Shown piece by piece: positions 49,159 to 58,648 of a stretch of 64,000 nt of DNA (positions within the stretch are counted from its first letter, which is position 1; every line of letters starts with the position of its first letter). Below the pieces are notes generated by a model. That model worked only from the letters and a program-made list of their open reading frames with translations, was not told where the DNA came from and searched no databases. This stretch comes from Lamellibrachia columna. Taxonomy: Eukaryota; Annelida; Polychaeta; Sabellida; Siboglinidae. The translations under genes were made by a program, and so were the position numbers. Location: the NCBI GenBank assembly GCA_963662155.1, contig OY759266.1, positions 60,060,510 to 60,124,509 of the forward strand. The letters run 5' to 3'.

Positions 49159-52100
49159 TTAGTTGTCTTCAGCATCAGCTGCTCCGTCATTGTAGATGTT
49201 GTCCACTAGACTGACCACTTGTTCATTGTAGATGTTGTCCACTAGACTGACCACTTGTTCATTGTAGATGTTGTCCACTAGACTGACCACTTGTTCACTG
49301 TAGACGGTGTCCACTAGACTGGCCACTTGTTCATTGTAGATGTTGTCCACTAGACTGACCACTTGTTCATTGTAGATGTTGTCCACTAGACTGACCACTT
49401 GTTCATTGTAGATGGTGTCCACTAGACTGACCACTTGTTCATTGTAGATGGTGTCCGCTAGACTGACCACTTGTTCATTGTAGATGTTGTCCACTAGACT
49501 GACCACTTGTTCATTGTAGATGGTGTCCACTAGACTGACCACTTGTTCATTGTAGATGTTGTCTGCTAGACTGACCACTTGTTCACTGTAGATGGTGTCC
49601 ACTAGACTGACCACTTGTTCATTGTAGATGGTGTCCGCTAGACTGACCACTTGTTCATTGTAGATGTTGTCCACTAGACTGACCACTTGTTCATTGTAGA
49701 TGTTGTCCACTAGACTGACCACTTGTTCATTGTAGATGGTGTCCACTAGACTGACCACTTGTTCATTGTAGATGGTGTCCACTAGACTGACCACTTGTTC
49801 ATTGTAGATGGTGTCCGCTAGACTGACCACTTGTTCATTGTAGATGTTGTCCACTAGACTGACCACTTGTTCATTGTAGATGGTGTCCACTAGACTGACC
49901 ACTTGTTCATTGTAGATGTTGTCCACTAGACTGACCACTTGTTCATTGTAGATGTTGTCCACTAGACTGACCACTTGTTCATTGTAGATGTTGTCCACTA
50001 GACTGACCACTTGTTCATTGTAGATGGTGTCCACTAGACTGACCACTTGTTCATTGTAGATGTTGTCCACTAGACTGACCACTTGTTCACTGTAGACGGT
50101 GTCCACTAGACTGACCACTTGTTCACTGTAGACGGTGTCCACTAGACTGGCCACTTGTTCATTGTAGATGTTGTCCACTAGACTGACCACTTGTTCATTG
50201 TAGATGTTGTCCACTAGACTGACCACTTGTTCATTGTAGATGGTGTCCACTAGACTGACCACTTGTTCATTGTAGATGGTGTCCGCTAGACTGACCACTT
50301 GTTCATTGTAGATGTTGTCCACTAGACTGACCACTTGTTCATTGTAGATGGTGTCCACTAGACTGGCCACTTGTTCATTGTAGATGTTGTCCACTAGACT
50401 GACCACTTGTTCACTGTAGATGTTGTCCACTAGACTGACCACTTGTTCATTGTAGATGGTGTCCGCTAGACTGACCACTTGTTCATTGTAGATGTTGTCC
50501 ACTAGACTGACCACTTGTTCATTGTAGATGTTGTCCACTAGACTGACCACTTGTTCATTGTAGATGTTGTCCACTAGACTGGCCACTTGTTCATTGTAGA
50601 TGTTGTCCACTAGACTGACCACTTGTTCATTGTAGATGTTGTCCGCTAGACTGACCACTTGTTCATTGTAGATGTTGTCCACTAGACTGACCACTTGTTC
50701 ATTGTAGATGTTGTCCGCTAGACTGACCACTTGTTCATTGTAGATGTTGTCCACTAGACTGACCACTTGTTCATTGTAGATGGTGTCCGCTAGACTGACC
50801 ACTTGTTCATTGTAGATGGTGTCCACTAGACTGACCACTTGTTCATTGTAGATGGTGTCCGCTAGACTGACCACTTGTTCATTGTAGATGTTGTCCACTA
50901 GACTGACCACTTGTTCATTGTAGATGGTGTCCACTAGACTGACCACTTGTTCATTGTAGATGTTGTTCACTAGACTGACCACTTGTTCATTGTAGATGTT
51001 GTCCACTAGACTGACCACTTGTTCATTGTAGATGTTGTCCACTAGACTGACCACTTGTTCATTGTAGATGGTGTCCACTAGACTGACCACTTGTTCATTG
51101 TAGATGGTGTCCACTAGACTGACCACTTGTTCATTGTAGATGGTGTCCGCTAGACTGACCACTTGTTCATTGTAGATGGTGTCCACTAGACTGACCACTT
51201 GTTCATTGTAGATGGTGTCCGCTAGACTGGCCACTTGTTCATTGTAGATGTTGTCCACTAGACTGACCACTTGTTCATTGTAGATGTTGTCCACTAGACT
51301 GACCACTTGTTCATTGTAGATGGTGTCCGCTAGACTGACCACTTGTTCATTGTAGATGTTGTCCACTAGACTGACCACTTGTTCATTGTAGATGGTGTCC
51401 GCTAGACTGACCACTTGTTCATTGTAGATGTTGTCCACTAGACTGACCACTTGTTCATTGTAGATGTTGTCCACTAGACTGACCACTTGTTCATTGTAGA
51501 TGTTGTCCACTAGACTGGCCACTTGTTCATTGTAGATGTTGTCCACTAGACTGACCACTTGTTCATTGTAGATGGTGTCCACTAGACTGACCACTTGTTC
51601 ATTGTAGATGTTGTCCACTAGACTGACCACTTGTTCATTGTAGATGTTGTCCACTAGACTGACCACTTGTTCATTGTAGATGTTGTCCACTAGACTGACC
51701 ACTTGTTCATTGTAGATGGTGTCCACTAGACTGACCACTTGTTCATTGTAGATGTTGTCCACTAGACTGACCACTTGTTCACTGTAGATGTTGTCCACTA
51801 GACTGACCACTTGTTCATTGTAGATGTTGTCCACTAGACTGACCACTTGTTCATTGTAGATGGTGTCCACTAGACTGACCACTTGTTCATTGTAGATGTT
51901 GTCCACTAGACTGACCACTTGTTCACTGTAGACGGTGTCCACTAGACTGGTCACTTGTTCATTGTAGATGGTGTCCACTAGACTGACCACTTGTTCATTG
52001 TAGATGTTGTCCACTAGACTGACCACTTGTTCATTGTAGATGGTGTCCACTAGACTGACCACTTGTTCATTGTAGATGTTGTCCACTAGACTGACCACTT

Positions 52101-52557
52101 GTTCACTGTAGACGGTGTCCACTAGACTGGTCACTTGTTCATTGTAGATGGTGTCCACTAGACTGACCACTTGTTCATTGTAGATGTTGTCCACTAGACT
52201 GGCCACTTGTTCATTGTAGATGTTGTCCACTAGACTGACCACTTGTTCATTGTAGATGTTGTCCACTAGACTGACCACTTGTTCACTGTAGACGGTGTCC
52301 ACTAGACTGGTCACTTGTTCATTGTAGATGGTGTCCACTAGACTGGCCACTTGTTCACTGTAGACGGTGTCCACTAGACTGGCCACTTGTTCACTGTAGA
52401 CGGTGTCCACTAGACTGGACACGTGTTCACTGTAGACGGTGTCCAGTAGGCTGGCCACTTGTTCATTGTAGACGGTGTCCGCCAGACTGGCCGCCAGACA
52501 GGCCGCCAGACTGGCCGTTTCCTCGTCGTTGTTAGTGTCTATGGCACTTTCAGGCAT
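49159..52557 (-). CDS. Candidate gene: 1132-residue protein of 12-residue repeats
   Basis: Not recognised. It runs from ATG at 52557 to a stop at 49159. Residues 1-30 are unique and acidic (MPESAIDTNNDEETASLAAC). Then come about 91 repeats of DNIYNEQVVSLV, more degenerate at the N-terminal side (SLADTVYNEQVASLLDTVYS, EHVSSL), and an acidic tail NDGAADAEDN. Hydrophobic residues recur at helix-like spacing, so amphipathic helices are possible. Only this one of six frames is open in the repeat consensus; the others hit TAG or TGA every unit. Upstream the frame stays open 19 codons (KPEYDWTEGDILQQEFIDS) before a TAA, so the protein could begin earlier via splicing. Against coding: variant sites are nearly all replacements (N/T, I/V, V/A), no homologue is known to me, and similar arrays here are non-coding. 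Confidence 0.35.
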   Translation of the reverse strand: MPESAIDTNNDEETASLAACLAASLADTVYNEQVASLLDTVYSEHVSSLVDTVYSEQVASLVDTVYSEQVASLVDTIYNEQVTSLVDTVYSEQVVSLVDNIYNEQVVSLVDNIYNEQVASLVDNIYNEQVVSLVDTIYNEQVTSLVDTVYSEQVVSLVDNIYNEQVVSLVDTIYNEQVVSLVDNIYNEQVVSLVDTIYNEQVTSLVDTVYSEQVVSLVDNIYNEQVVSLVDTIYNEQVVSLVDNIYNEQVVSLVDNIYSEQVVSLVDNIYNEQVVSLVDTIYNEQVVSLVDNIYNEQVVSLVDNIYNEQVVSLVDNIYNEQVVSLVDTIYNEQVVSLVDNIYNEQVASLVDNIYNEQVVSLVDNIYNEQVVSLVDNIYNEQVVSLADTIYNEQVVSLVDNIYNEQVVSLADTIYNEQVVSLVDNIYNEQVVSLVDNIYNEQVASLADTIYNEQVVSLVDTIYNEQVVSLADTIYNEQVVSLVDTIYNEQVVSLVDTIYNEQVVSLVDNIYNEQVVSLVDNIYNEQVVSLVNNIYNEQVVSLVDTIYNEQVVSLVDNIYNEQVVSLADTIYNEQVVSLVDTIYNEQVVSLADTIYNEQVVSLVDNIYNEQVVSLADNIYNEQVVSLVDNIYNEQVVSLADNIYNEQVVSLVDNIYNEQVASLVDNIYNEQVVSLVDNIYNEQVVSLVDNIYNEQVVSLADTIYNEQVVSLVDNIYSEQVVSLVDNIYNEQVASLVDTIYNEQVVSLVDNIYNEQVVSLADTIYNEQVVSLVDTIYNEQVVSLVDNIYNEQVVSLVDNIYNEQVASLVDTVYSEQVVSLVDTVYSEQVVSLVDNIYNEQVVSLVDTIYNEQVVSLVDNIYNEQVVSLVDNIYNEQVVSLVDNIYNEQVVSLVDTIYNEQVVSLVDNIYNEQVVSLADTIYNEQVVSLVDTIYNEQVVSLVDTIYNEQVVSLVDNIYNEQVVSLVDNIYNEQVVSLADTIYNEQVVSLVDTIYSEQVVSLADNIYNEQVVSLVDTIYNEQVVSLVDNIYNEQVVSLADTIYNEQVVSLVDTIYNEQVVSLVDNIYNEQVVSLVDNIYNEQVASLVDTVYSEQVVSLVDNIYNEQVVSLVDNIYNEQVVSLVDNIYNDGAADAEDN
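49190..52480 (-). repeat. 36-bp minisatellite, about 91 copies
   Basis: Plus-strand unit gaccacttgttcattgtaga tgttgtccactagact. Main variants are tgttgtc/tggtgtc, attg/actg with tagacgg, cactag/cgctag, and gaccac/ggccac/ggtcac. Multi-unit patterns recur: the set tgttgtc-actgtagacggtgtc-ggtcac at about 51900-51970 appears again at about 52080-52150 and 52260-52330, a period of about 180 bp. This points to amplification of five-unit blocks. Confidence 0.95.
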
Positions 52558-53213
52558 GCTATCTATAAACTCTTGTTGCAGGATGTCACCTTCTGTCCAG
52601 TCATATTCCGGTTTTTATCCTCATCAACCTTCCACCCATGTGCAGCTGGGGTGAGAATGTTTGGATATGGATGACATGAGTAGATCCTCGGAACATGCGT
52701 CTTCATAGACAATTGGATTGGTGACAATAAAATAATTATGGCTGGAAAGTGGTAACCCATATCACGTGTGAAATTACTGCTTGGCGAAATGATGATGTGA
52801 CTTGCTAACATCTATGTAAAGTGGTTTAACATACATACAGCAAGACAACTTCCCCTGCTTTGCTACCTCTAAGAACACTCACTCAAGTGTCCTGACACGG
52901 CTACAAACACTGCATGCATTGCTGAACAAATCAGTTCAGCATGTTTATTGATGAGACGTTTCAGTTTCTGCTTATAATACCTGTTTCAAAGAAACGCCTG
53001 GCTCTAGTCGATTACCGTAACACTGTAGCAACACGAGTACATTGGCGATGTGCGGTCGGACGATGAGATCAGCTGTACACGAGGCAGCCATATAGAAAGC
53101 GTGCAACGTCATCCATGCGTTATTGTATGTTACAGTAGCACTATTGGGACGAGTATTCAACTATATTTCCATTGATATATAATTTGCTATAGTCTGTAGA
53201 TATGTGTTGATAA
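52558..53213. other. No supported gene
   Basis: Unique sequence upstream of the repeat ORF on the minus strand. No clear TATA box or initiator could be singled out. Confidence 0.5.
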
Positions 53214-53338
53214 AATCGGACACTATCTGTCCCTGCCCCCGTCTAAGGACACTACTTGTACTAAACCACAAACCTAATCGGACACTATCTGTCCCTGCCC
53301 CCGTCTAAGGACACTAGTTGTACTAAACCACAAACCTA
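53214..53338 (+). repeat. 62-bp direct duplication
   Basis: atcggacactatctgtccct ... gtactaaaccacaaaccta twice, differing at actact/actagt. Confidence 0.92.
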
Positions 53339-53555
53339 CCCGACAGCTGCAATTCCTAGTTGACAAATACTTAATTTCACATTGGTGTTCCATAAGCTTC
53401 TTAAAACATTGTGACATTAATTCCCTAGGTGGATTCCGTCGTAAGGGTTCCCCTATCTACAGGGGCGGGTTAAGTGGGGCCCTAGAGTGGGATTGTGAGC
53501 CCCACACCCCTGAGGTAGTAATTTTTAATGCATTTTTATACGACGATATATTTAT

Positions 53556-53697
53556 GTCTTGGCTCGGACAGCGGTTGTGGTCAATGTTTTGTCTTGGCTC
53601 GGACAGCGGTTGTGGTCAATGTTTTGTCTTGGCTCGGACAGCGGTTGTGGTCAATGTTTTGTCTTGGCTCGGACAGCGGTTGTGGTCAATGTTTTGG
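53556..53697 (+). repeat. 35-bp unit, four copies, in the hAT coding remnant
   Basis: cttggctcggacagcggttg tggtcaatgttttgt. The last copy exits into gcggagcttcagtctcaatt (AELQSQF), so NVLAEL supplied the right half of the unit. Confidence 0.92.
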
Positions 53698-53747
53698 CGG
53701 AGCTTCAGTCTCAATTCGACCCGTTTATTGCACGACACATAGAAAGA

Positions 53748-53800
53748 CACAGGGACAGGGTCGGGGACAGGGTTAGGGACAGGGTCAGGGTCGCAGCAAT
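53748..53800 (+). repeat. gggacagggt short repeat in the hAT remnant
   Basis: Degenerate 6-12 bp repeat (agggacagggtcggggacag) encoding RDRV units after FIARHIER. Confidence 0.85.
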
Positions 53801-53925
53801 AGTTGCGACTATTTGCGACGAGTTTATTACGATAATGGGCGAATACGTCCCTGGCCACGTTGTAATAGAACCGAAATCCGGGAAATACGCCTAATTCTCT
53901 GTAACATGTTGACCAGTTGACTAGT

Positions 53926-53982
53926 GAGGTATGTACTCGTGAGGTATGTACTCGTGAGGTATGTACTCGTGAGGTATGTACT
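53926..53982 (+). repeat. 15-bp unit, four copies, encoding RYVLV
   Basis: gaggtatgtactcgt repeated in frame. The last copy continues into RYVLPDGPAERF, so it duplicates the conserved RYV block of the transposase. Confidence 0.92.
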
Positions 53983-54099
53983 TCCAGATGGACCGGCGGA
54001 GCGCTTCGTCAGTTTCCACAACATGCCCCACCATTTGGGGCAGGACTTGGCGAATAATCTACTAGAATTCCTCAAAGAAAATGACATTCGTATTGCAGA

Positions 54100-54714
54100 T
54101 TGTAGAGTTCAGTCGTATGACAATGTAACATGAGCGGCAAGTTGAACGGAATGTAGAGTTCAGTCGTATGACAATGTAACATGAGCGGCAAGTTGAACTG
54201 AATGTAGAGTTCAGTCGTATGACAATGTAACATGAGCGGCAAGTTGAACGGAATGTAGAGTTCAGTCGTATGACAATGTAACATGAGCGGCAAGTTGAAC
54301 GGAATGTAGAGTTCAGTCGTATGACAATGTAACATGAGCGGCAAGTTGAACGGAATGTAGAGTTCAGTCGTATGACAATGTAACATGAGCGGCAAGTTGA
54401 ACGGAATGTAGAGTTCAGTCGTATGACAATGTAACATGAGCGGCAAGTTGAACGGAATGTAGAGTTCAGTCGTATGACAATGTAACATGAGCGGCAAGTT
54501 GAACGGAATGTAGAGTTCAGTCGTATGACAATGTAACATGAGCGGCAAGTTGAACGGAATGTAGAGTTCAGTCGTATGACAATGTAACATGAGCGGCAAG
54601 TTGAACGGAATGTAGAGTTCAGTCGTATGACAATGTAACATGAGCGGCAAGTTGAACGGAATGTAGAGTTCAGTCGTATGACAATGTAACATGAGCGGCA
54701 AGTTGAACGGAATG
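54100..54714 (+). repeat. 51-bp minisatellite, about 12 copies, from the DCRGQSYDN block
   Basis: gtagagttcagtcgtatgac aatgtaacatgagcggcaag ttgaacggaat. A single copy corresponds to CRVQSYDNVT-MSGKLNG, the transposase block that follows IADCR. Copies are nearly identical (one has gaactg for gaacgg). 51 is a multiple of 3, and a minus frame (HCHTTELYIPFNLPLM) is also open. Confidence 0.93.
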
Positions 54715-55246
54715 CGAGCTTTGTTCATTGCTTCGATTTCGTCCAGTCTTGTTGTGTGTTTTTCTCAGCATCTACAGATCTCTTCTCGAAAGTGAAGTGA
54801 AACTGCACGACCTGTTGGTCATCAAGAGGCTGAGTGACACGAGGTGGTCTGCGCATTCACGAATTCGTGCAACTTGCTGCGCATTCCAGTCGTGAATCAA
54901 GCGTGTTACGCCAACTAAGAACCACCAAAGAACTCAACATGTTGGCCTACTTCTGAAACAAGACCTCTATCTTTGTCTGAAAGCGCATGTCAATCGAATG
55001 CGACATTTTTCGGAAACGTGACTTTTCGTCCATTATTGAAGAATTTTAGCTAAGAAAATTTCGAAAGGTGGTATGTTGAATGCTGATTAGCATGACCTGT
55101 ACATGTTGAATTTGGGAATTTGGGGTAAATTTTATTTTTTTCTAAATTTCACTTTCATTGTATGTTTGGTCTTGAGTAAGGCTCCCGGGAGCTCGAGGCC
55201 CCGGGAGCTCGGGGCCCTGAGAACTCGGGGCCTTGGTTGCCCCTAT

Positions 55247-55743
55247 AATAATATATTTTATTTTATATAGCGCCAGATGCAGTTTTAAATAAAAAAATTG
55301 TTCGTGGCGCTTTACAAGACAAATAGTTATAACATTGCTAAATAAACATGCAATTCTTTAGAAATACATTATACAAGCTAGTTAAAATAAGAATATAAAG
55401 TACATCTAATGTAATAAAATATAATATAATAATAATATATTAATTATATATATAAATAAATATATATATATATTAAATTAAAATTATATGAATTAAGATT
55501 AATAAAATACAGATAAGTACAGTAATTAACTATACTAAAAATAGTTCTCATAATTAGAGCGCAATATTGTTAATATTAATTATTATGTAGAAATAATATT
55601 ATGTAAGATTATGTAGATATAACTGAAATAATGTATATGAAGTTATAATTAATAAATAATATAATAGGTTAATACATAATTAGATAAATCAATTATGCAA
55701 GAACTACCCTGTTGGACTAGAATGAGAGTCGATAAAAATTAGT
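55247..55743. other. AT-rich sequence, no gene
   Basis: tatagcgccagatgcag and gtggcgctttaca at 55266-55314 resemble a dispersed invertebrate repeat. The remainder is low-complexity AT. Confidence 0.5.
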
Positions 55744-57995
55744 CTGATGTCTACAGTTTGATGTCTACAGTATGATGTATACAGTACGATGTCTACAGTA
55801 TGATGTCTACAGTATGATGTCTACAGTACGATGTCTACAGTACGATGTCTACAGTATGATGTCTACAGTATGATGTCTACAGTATGATGTCTACAATACG
55901 ATGTCTACAGTATGATATCTACAGTATGATGTCTACAGTATGATGTCTACAGTACGATGTCTACAGTACGATGTCTACAGTACGATGTCTACAGTATGAT
56001 GTATACAGTACGATGTCTACAGTACGATGTCTACAGTACGATGTCTACAGTACGATGTCTACAGTATGATGTATACAGTATGATGTATACAGTACGATGT
56101 CTACAGTATGATGTCTACAGTATGATGTCTACAGTACGATGTTTACAGTATGATGTCTACAGTACGATGTCTACAGTATGATGCCTACAGTATGATGCCT
56201 ACAGTACGATGTCTACAGTATGATGTCTACAGTACGATGTCTACAGTATGATGTCTACAGTATGATGTCTACAGTACGATGTCTACAGTATGATGTCTAC
56301 AGTATGATGTCTACAGTATGATGTCTACAGTATGATGTCTACAGTACGATGTCTACAGTACGATGTCTACAGTATGATGTCTACAGTATGATGTCTACAG
56401 TATGATGTCTACAGTATGATGTCTACAGTACGATGTCTACAGTACGATGTCTACAGTATGATGTCTACAGTACGATGTCTACAGTATGATGTCTACAGTA
56501 TGATGTCTACAGTATGATGTCTACAGTATGATGTCTACAGTACGATGTCTACAGTATGATGTCTACAGTATGATGTCTACAGTACGATGTCTACAGTATG
56601 ATGTCTACAGTATGATGTCTACAGTACGATGTCTACAGTACGATGTCTACAGTACGATGTCTACAGTACGATGTCTACAGTACGATGTCTACAGTACGAT
56701 GTCTACAGTACGATGTCTACAGTATGATATCTACAGTATGATGTCTACAGTACGATGTCTACAGTATGATGTCTACAGTACGATGTCTACAGTACGATGT
56801 CTACAGTACGATGTCTACAGTACGATGTCTACAGTATGATGTCTACAGTACGGTGTCTACAGTATGATGTCTACAGTACGATGTCTACAATATGATATCT
56901 ACAGCATGATGTTTACAGTACGATGTCTACAGTATGATGTCTACATTATGATGTCTACAGTATGATGTCTACAATATGATGTCTACAGCATGATGTCTAC
57001 AGTACGATGTCTACAGTACGATGTCTACAGTACGATGTCTACAGTATGATGTCTACAGTACGATGTCTACAGTATGATGTCTACAGTATGATGTCTACAG
57101 TACGATGTCTACAGTATGATGTCTACAGTATGATGGCTACAGTATGATTTCTACAGCATGATGTCTACAGTATGATGTCTACAGTATGATGGCTACAGTA
57201 CGATGTCTACAGTATGATGCCTACAGCATGATGTCTACAGTATGATTTCTACAATATGATGTCTACAGTATGATGGCTACAGTATGATGCCTACAGCATG
57301 ATGTCTACAGTATGATTTCTACAATATGATGTCTACAGTACGATGCCTACAGCATGATGCCTACAGCATAATGCCTACAGTATAATGTCTACTATATGAT
57401 GCCTACAGCATAATGCCTACAGTATGATGTCTACAGTATGATGCCTACATTACGATGTCTACAGTATGATGGCTACAGTATGATGTCTACAGTATGATGC
57501 CTACAGTACGATGTCTACAGTACGATGTCTACAGTACGATGGCTACAGTATGATTTCTACAGTACGATGTCTACAGTATGATGTTTACGGCATGATTTCT
57601 ACAGTATGATGTCTACACTATGATGGCTACAGTATGATGTCTACAGTACGATGTCTACAGTATGACGGCTACAGCATGATGTCTACAGTATGATGTCTAC
57701 ACTATGATGGCTACAGTATGATGTCTACACTATGTTGCCTACAGTACGATGTCTACAGTATGATGTCTACAGTATGATGTCTACAGTACGATGTCTACAA
57801 TATGATGTCTACAGTATGATGCCTACAGTATGATGCCTACAGTATGATGTCTACAGTATGATGTCTACAGTATGATGGCTACAGTATGATGTCTACAGCA
57901 TGATGTCTACAGTATGATGTCTACAGTATGATGTATACAGTATGATGCCTACAGTACGATGTCTACAGTATGATGTCTACAGTATGATGCCTACA
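55744..57995 (+). repeat. 14-bp minisatellite, about 161 copies
   Basis: Unit gatgtctacagta plus c or t. The variable base sits in a CpG (tacgatg) or TpG (tatgatg). The left two thirds are mostly two unit types in irregular order. From about 57120 onward copies diverge (ggctac, gcctac, tttctac, agcatg), giving a gradient of decay from left to right. Confidence 0.95.
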
Positions 57996-58285
57996 GTATG
58001 TGTCATGCAAACTTGCAATGAATGCAACTTTCTAAAAAAAAATGCGCGAACAGAGAACGCAATTATGAAACAAACAAAACTACTCACTCATTGGACTGCT
58101 CTATTTTCTTCAAACTACGTACTATGACCTCATCCACGCCGAATGACGTTAGGTCTCCCTAGAAGCTTATTTTATAATGCTCCATATTGCAGGAAATATG
58201 TCTTATTGTAACACATAATCCGGAGTTCAAGCCGAACTCTCTCGCGACAGCGGCTGCTGAATAGCACATTGAAATTCAAAACCTG
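57996..58285. other. No gene seen
   Basis: Unique sequence. Confidence 0.5.
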
Positions 58286-58287
58286 CT

Positions 58288-58378
58288 ATATGTGCACATA
58301 CCATATGTACACATACCATATGTACACATGCCATATGTGCACATACCATATGTACACATACCATATGTACACATACCA
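58288..58378 (+). repeat. 15-bp repeat, six copies
   Basis: ccatatgtacacata with gtgc/atgc variants; contains the palindrome catatg. Confidence 0.92.
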
Positions 58379-58420
58379 ATCAACTAATAGCGTGTGCACG
58401 TCACGTTGTAGGAAACAAAT

Positions 58421-58648
58421 ATGTCGGAAACAACGGAACCTCGTCATCACCATCACCATCATCGTCATGGCAACGACGACCCCCCGCTACGTCGACAGGA
58501 CAGCCGGACACTGAGCATCCGGAGGCAGAACTCTGGAGAGAAGTTTCACTGGCGCTGGCCCAAGGAATACGCCAACAAAGCGTACGTATTTCTTACAATC
58601 GTGGTTGCTAATATATATATCCTGTGTGGAATGCTGCCTCCCCCCAGG
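58421..58648 (+). CDS. Possible host exon: N-terminal tail plus membrane segment, cut by a LINE
   Basis: ATG 58421 has an A at -3. The frame reads MSETTEPRHHHHHHRHGNDD, an Arg-rich stretch (RRQDSRTLSIRRQNSGEK), FHWRWPKEYANKAY, then a hydrophobic span AYVFLTIVVANIYILCGML (residues about 55-73) suited to a membrane helix, with a basic N-terminal side. Composition and lack of repeats look like real protein. LINE coding sequence begins within about 20 codons after, so the reading frame beyond about 58650 is not the host protein. I do not recognise the family. The His run comes from a catcaccatcac micro-repeat. Confidence 0.4.

Larger units (their letters stand above)
53459..55246 (+). mobile_element. 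hAT transposase relic (ZMYM1/DUF4371 type) with four arrays
   Basis: Left end caggggcgggttaagtgggg and right-end ggccttggttgcccctat are imperfect inverted ends in the hAT style. Coding remnants in order: NVLAELQSQFDPFIARHIER (53690-53750), ATICDEFITIMGEYV (53810), VLPDGPAERFVSFHNMPHHL then GQDLANNLLEFLKENDIRIA (53975-54100), DCRVQSYDN (54100), SGKLNGM-like, FVQSCCVFFSAST (about 54741), and VIKRLSDTRW (about 54820), the hallmark of this transposase class. Internal deletions, frameshifts and tandem arrays at four positions make it inactive. It could alternatively be a decayed domesticated ZMYM1-like gene; the terminal repeats favour a transposon. Confidence 0.82.

Noticed and set aside
53748..53800. 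Telomere-like ggttaggg
   Set aside because: Only a single ttaggg occurs inside a gggacagggt repeat derived from transposase sequence; no telomeric array.
55744..57995. CRISPR-like regular repeats
   Set aside because: Units are directly adjacent with no spacers and the sequence is eukaryotic. The same holds for all other arrays here.
58440..58470. Six-His run as a cloning tag
   Set aside because: Encoded by mixed cat/cac codons that continue as a catcaccatcatcgtcat micro-repeat; no vector sequence around it.
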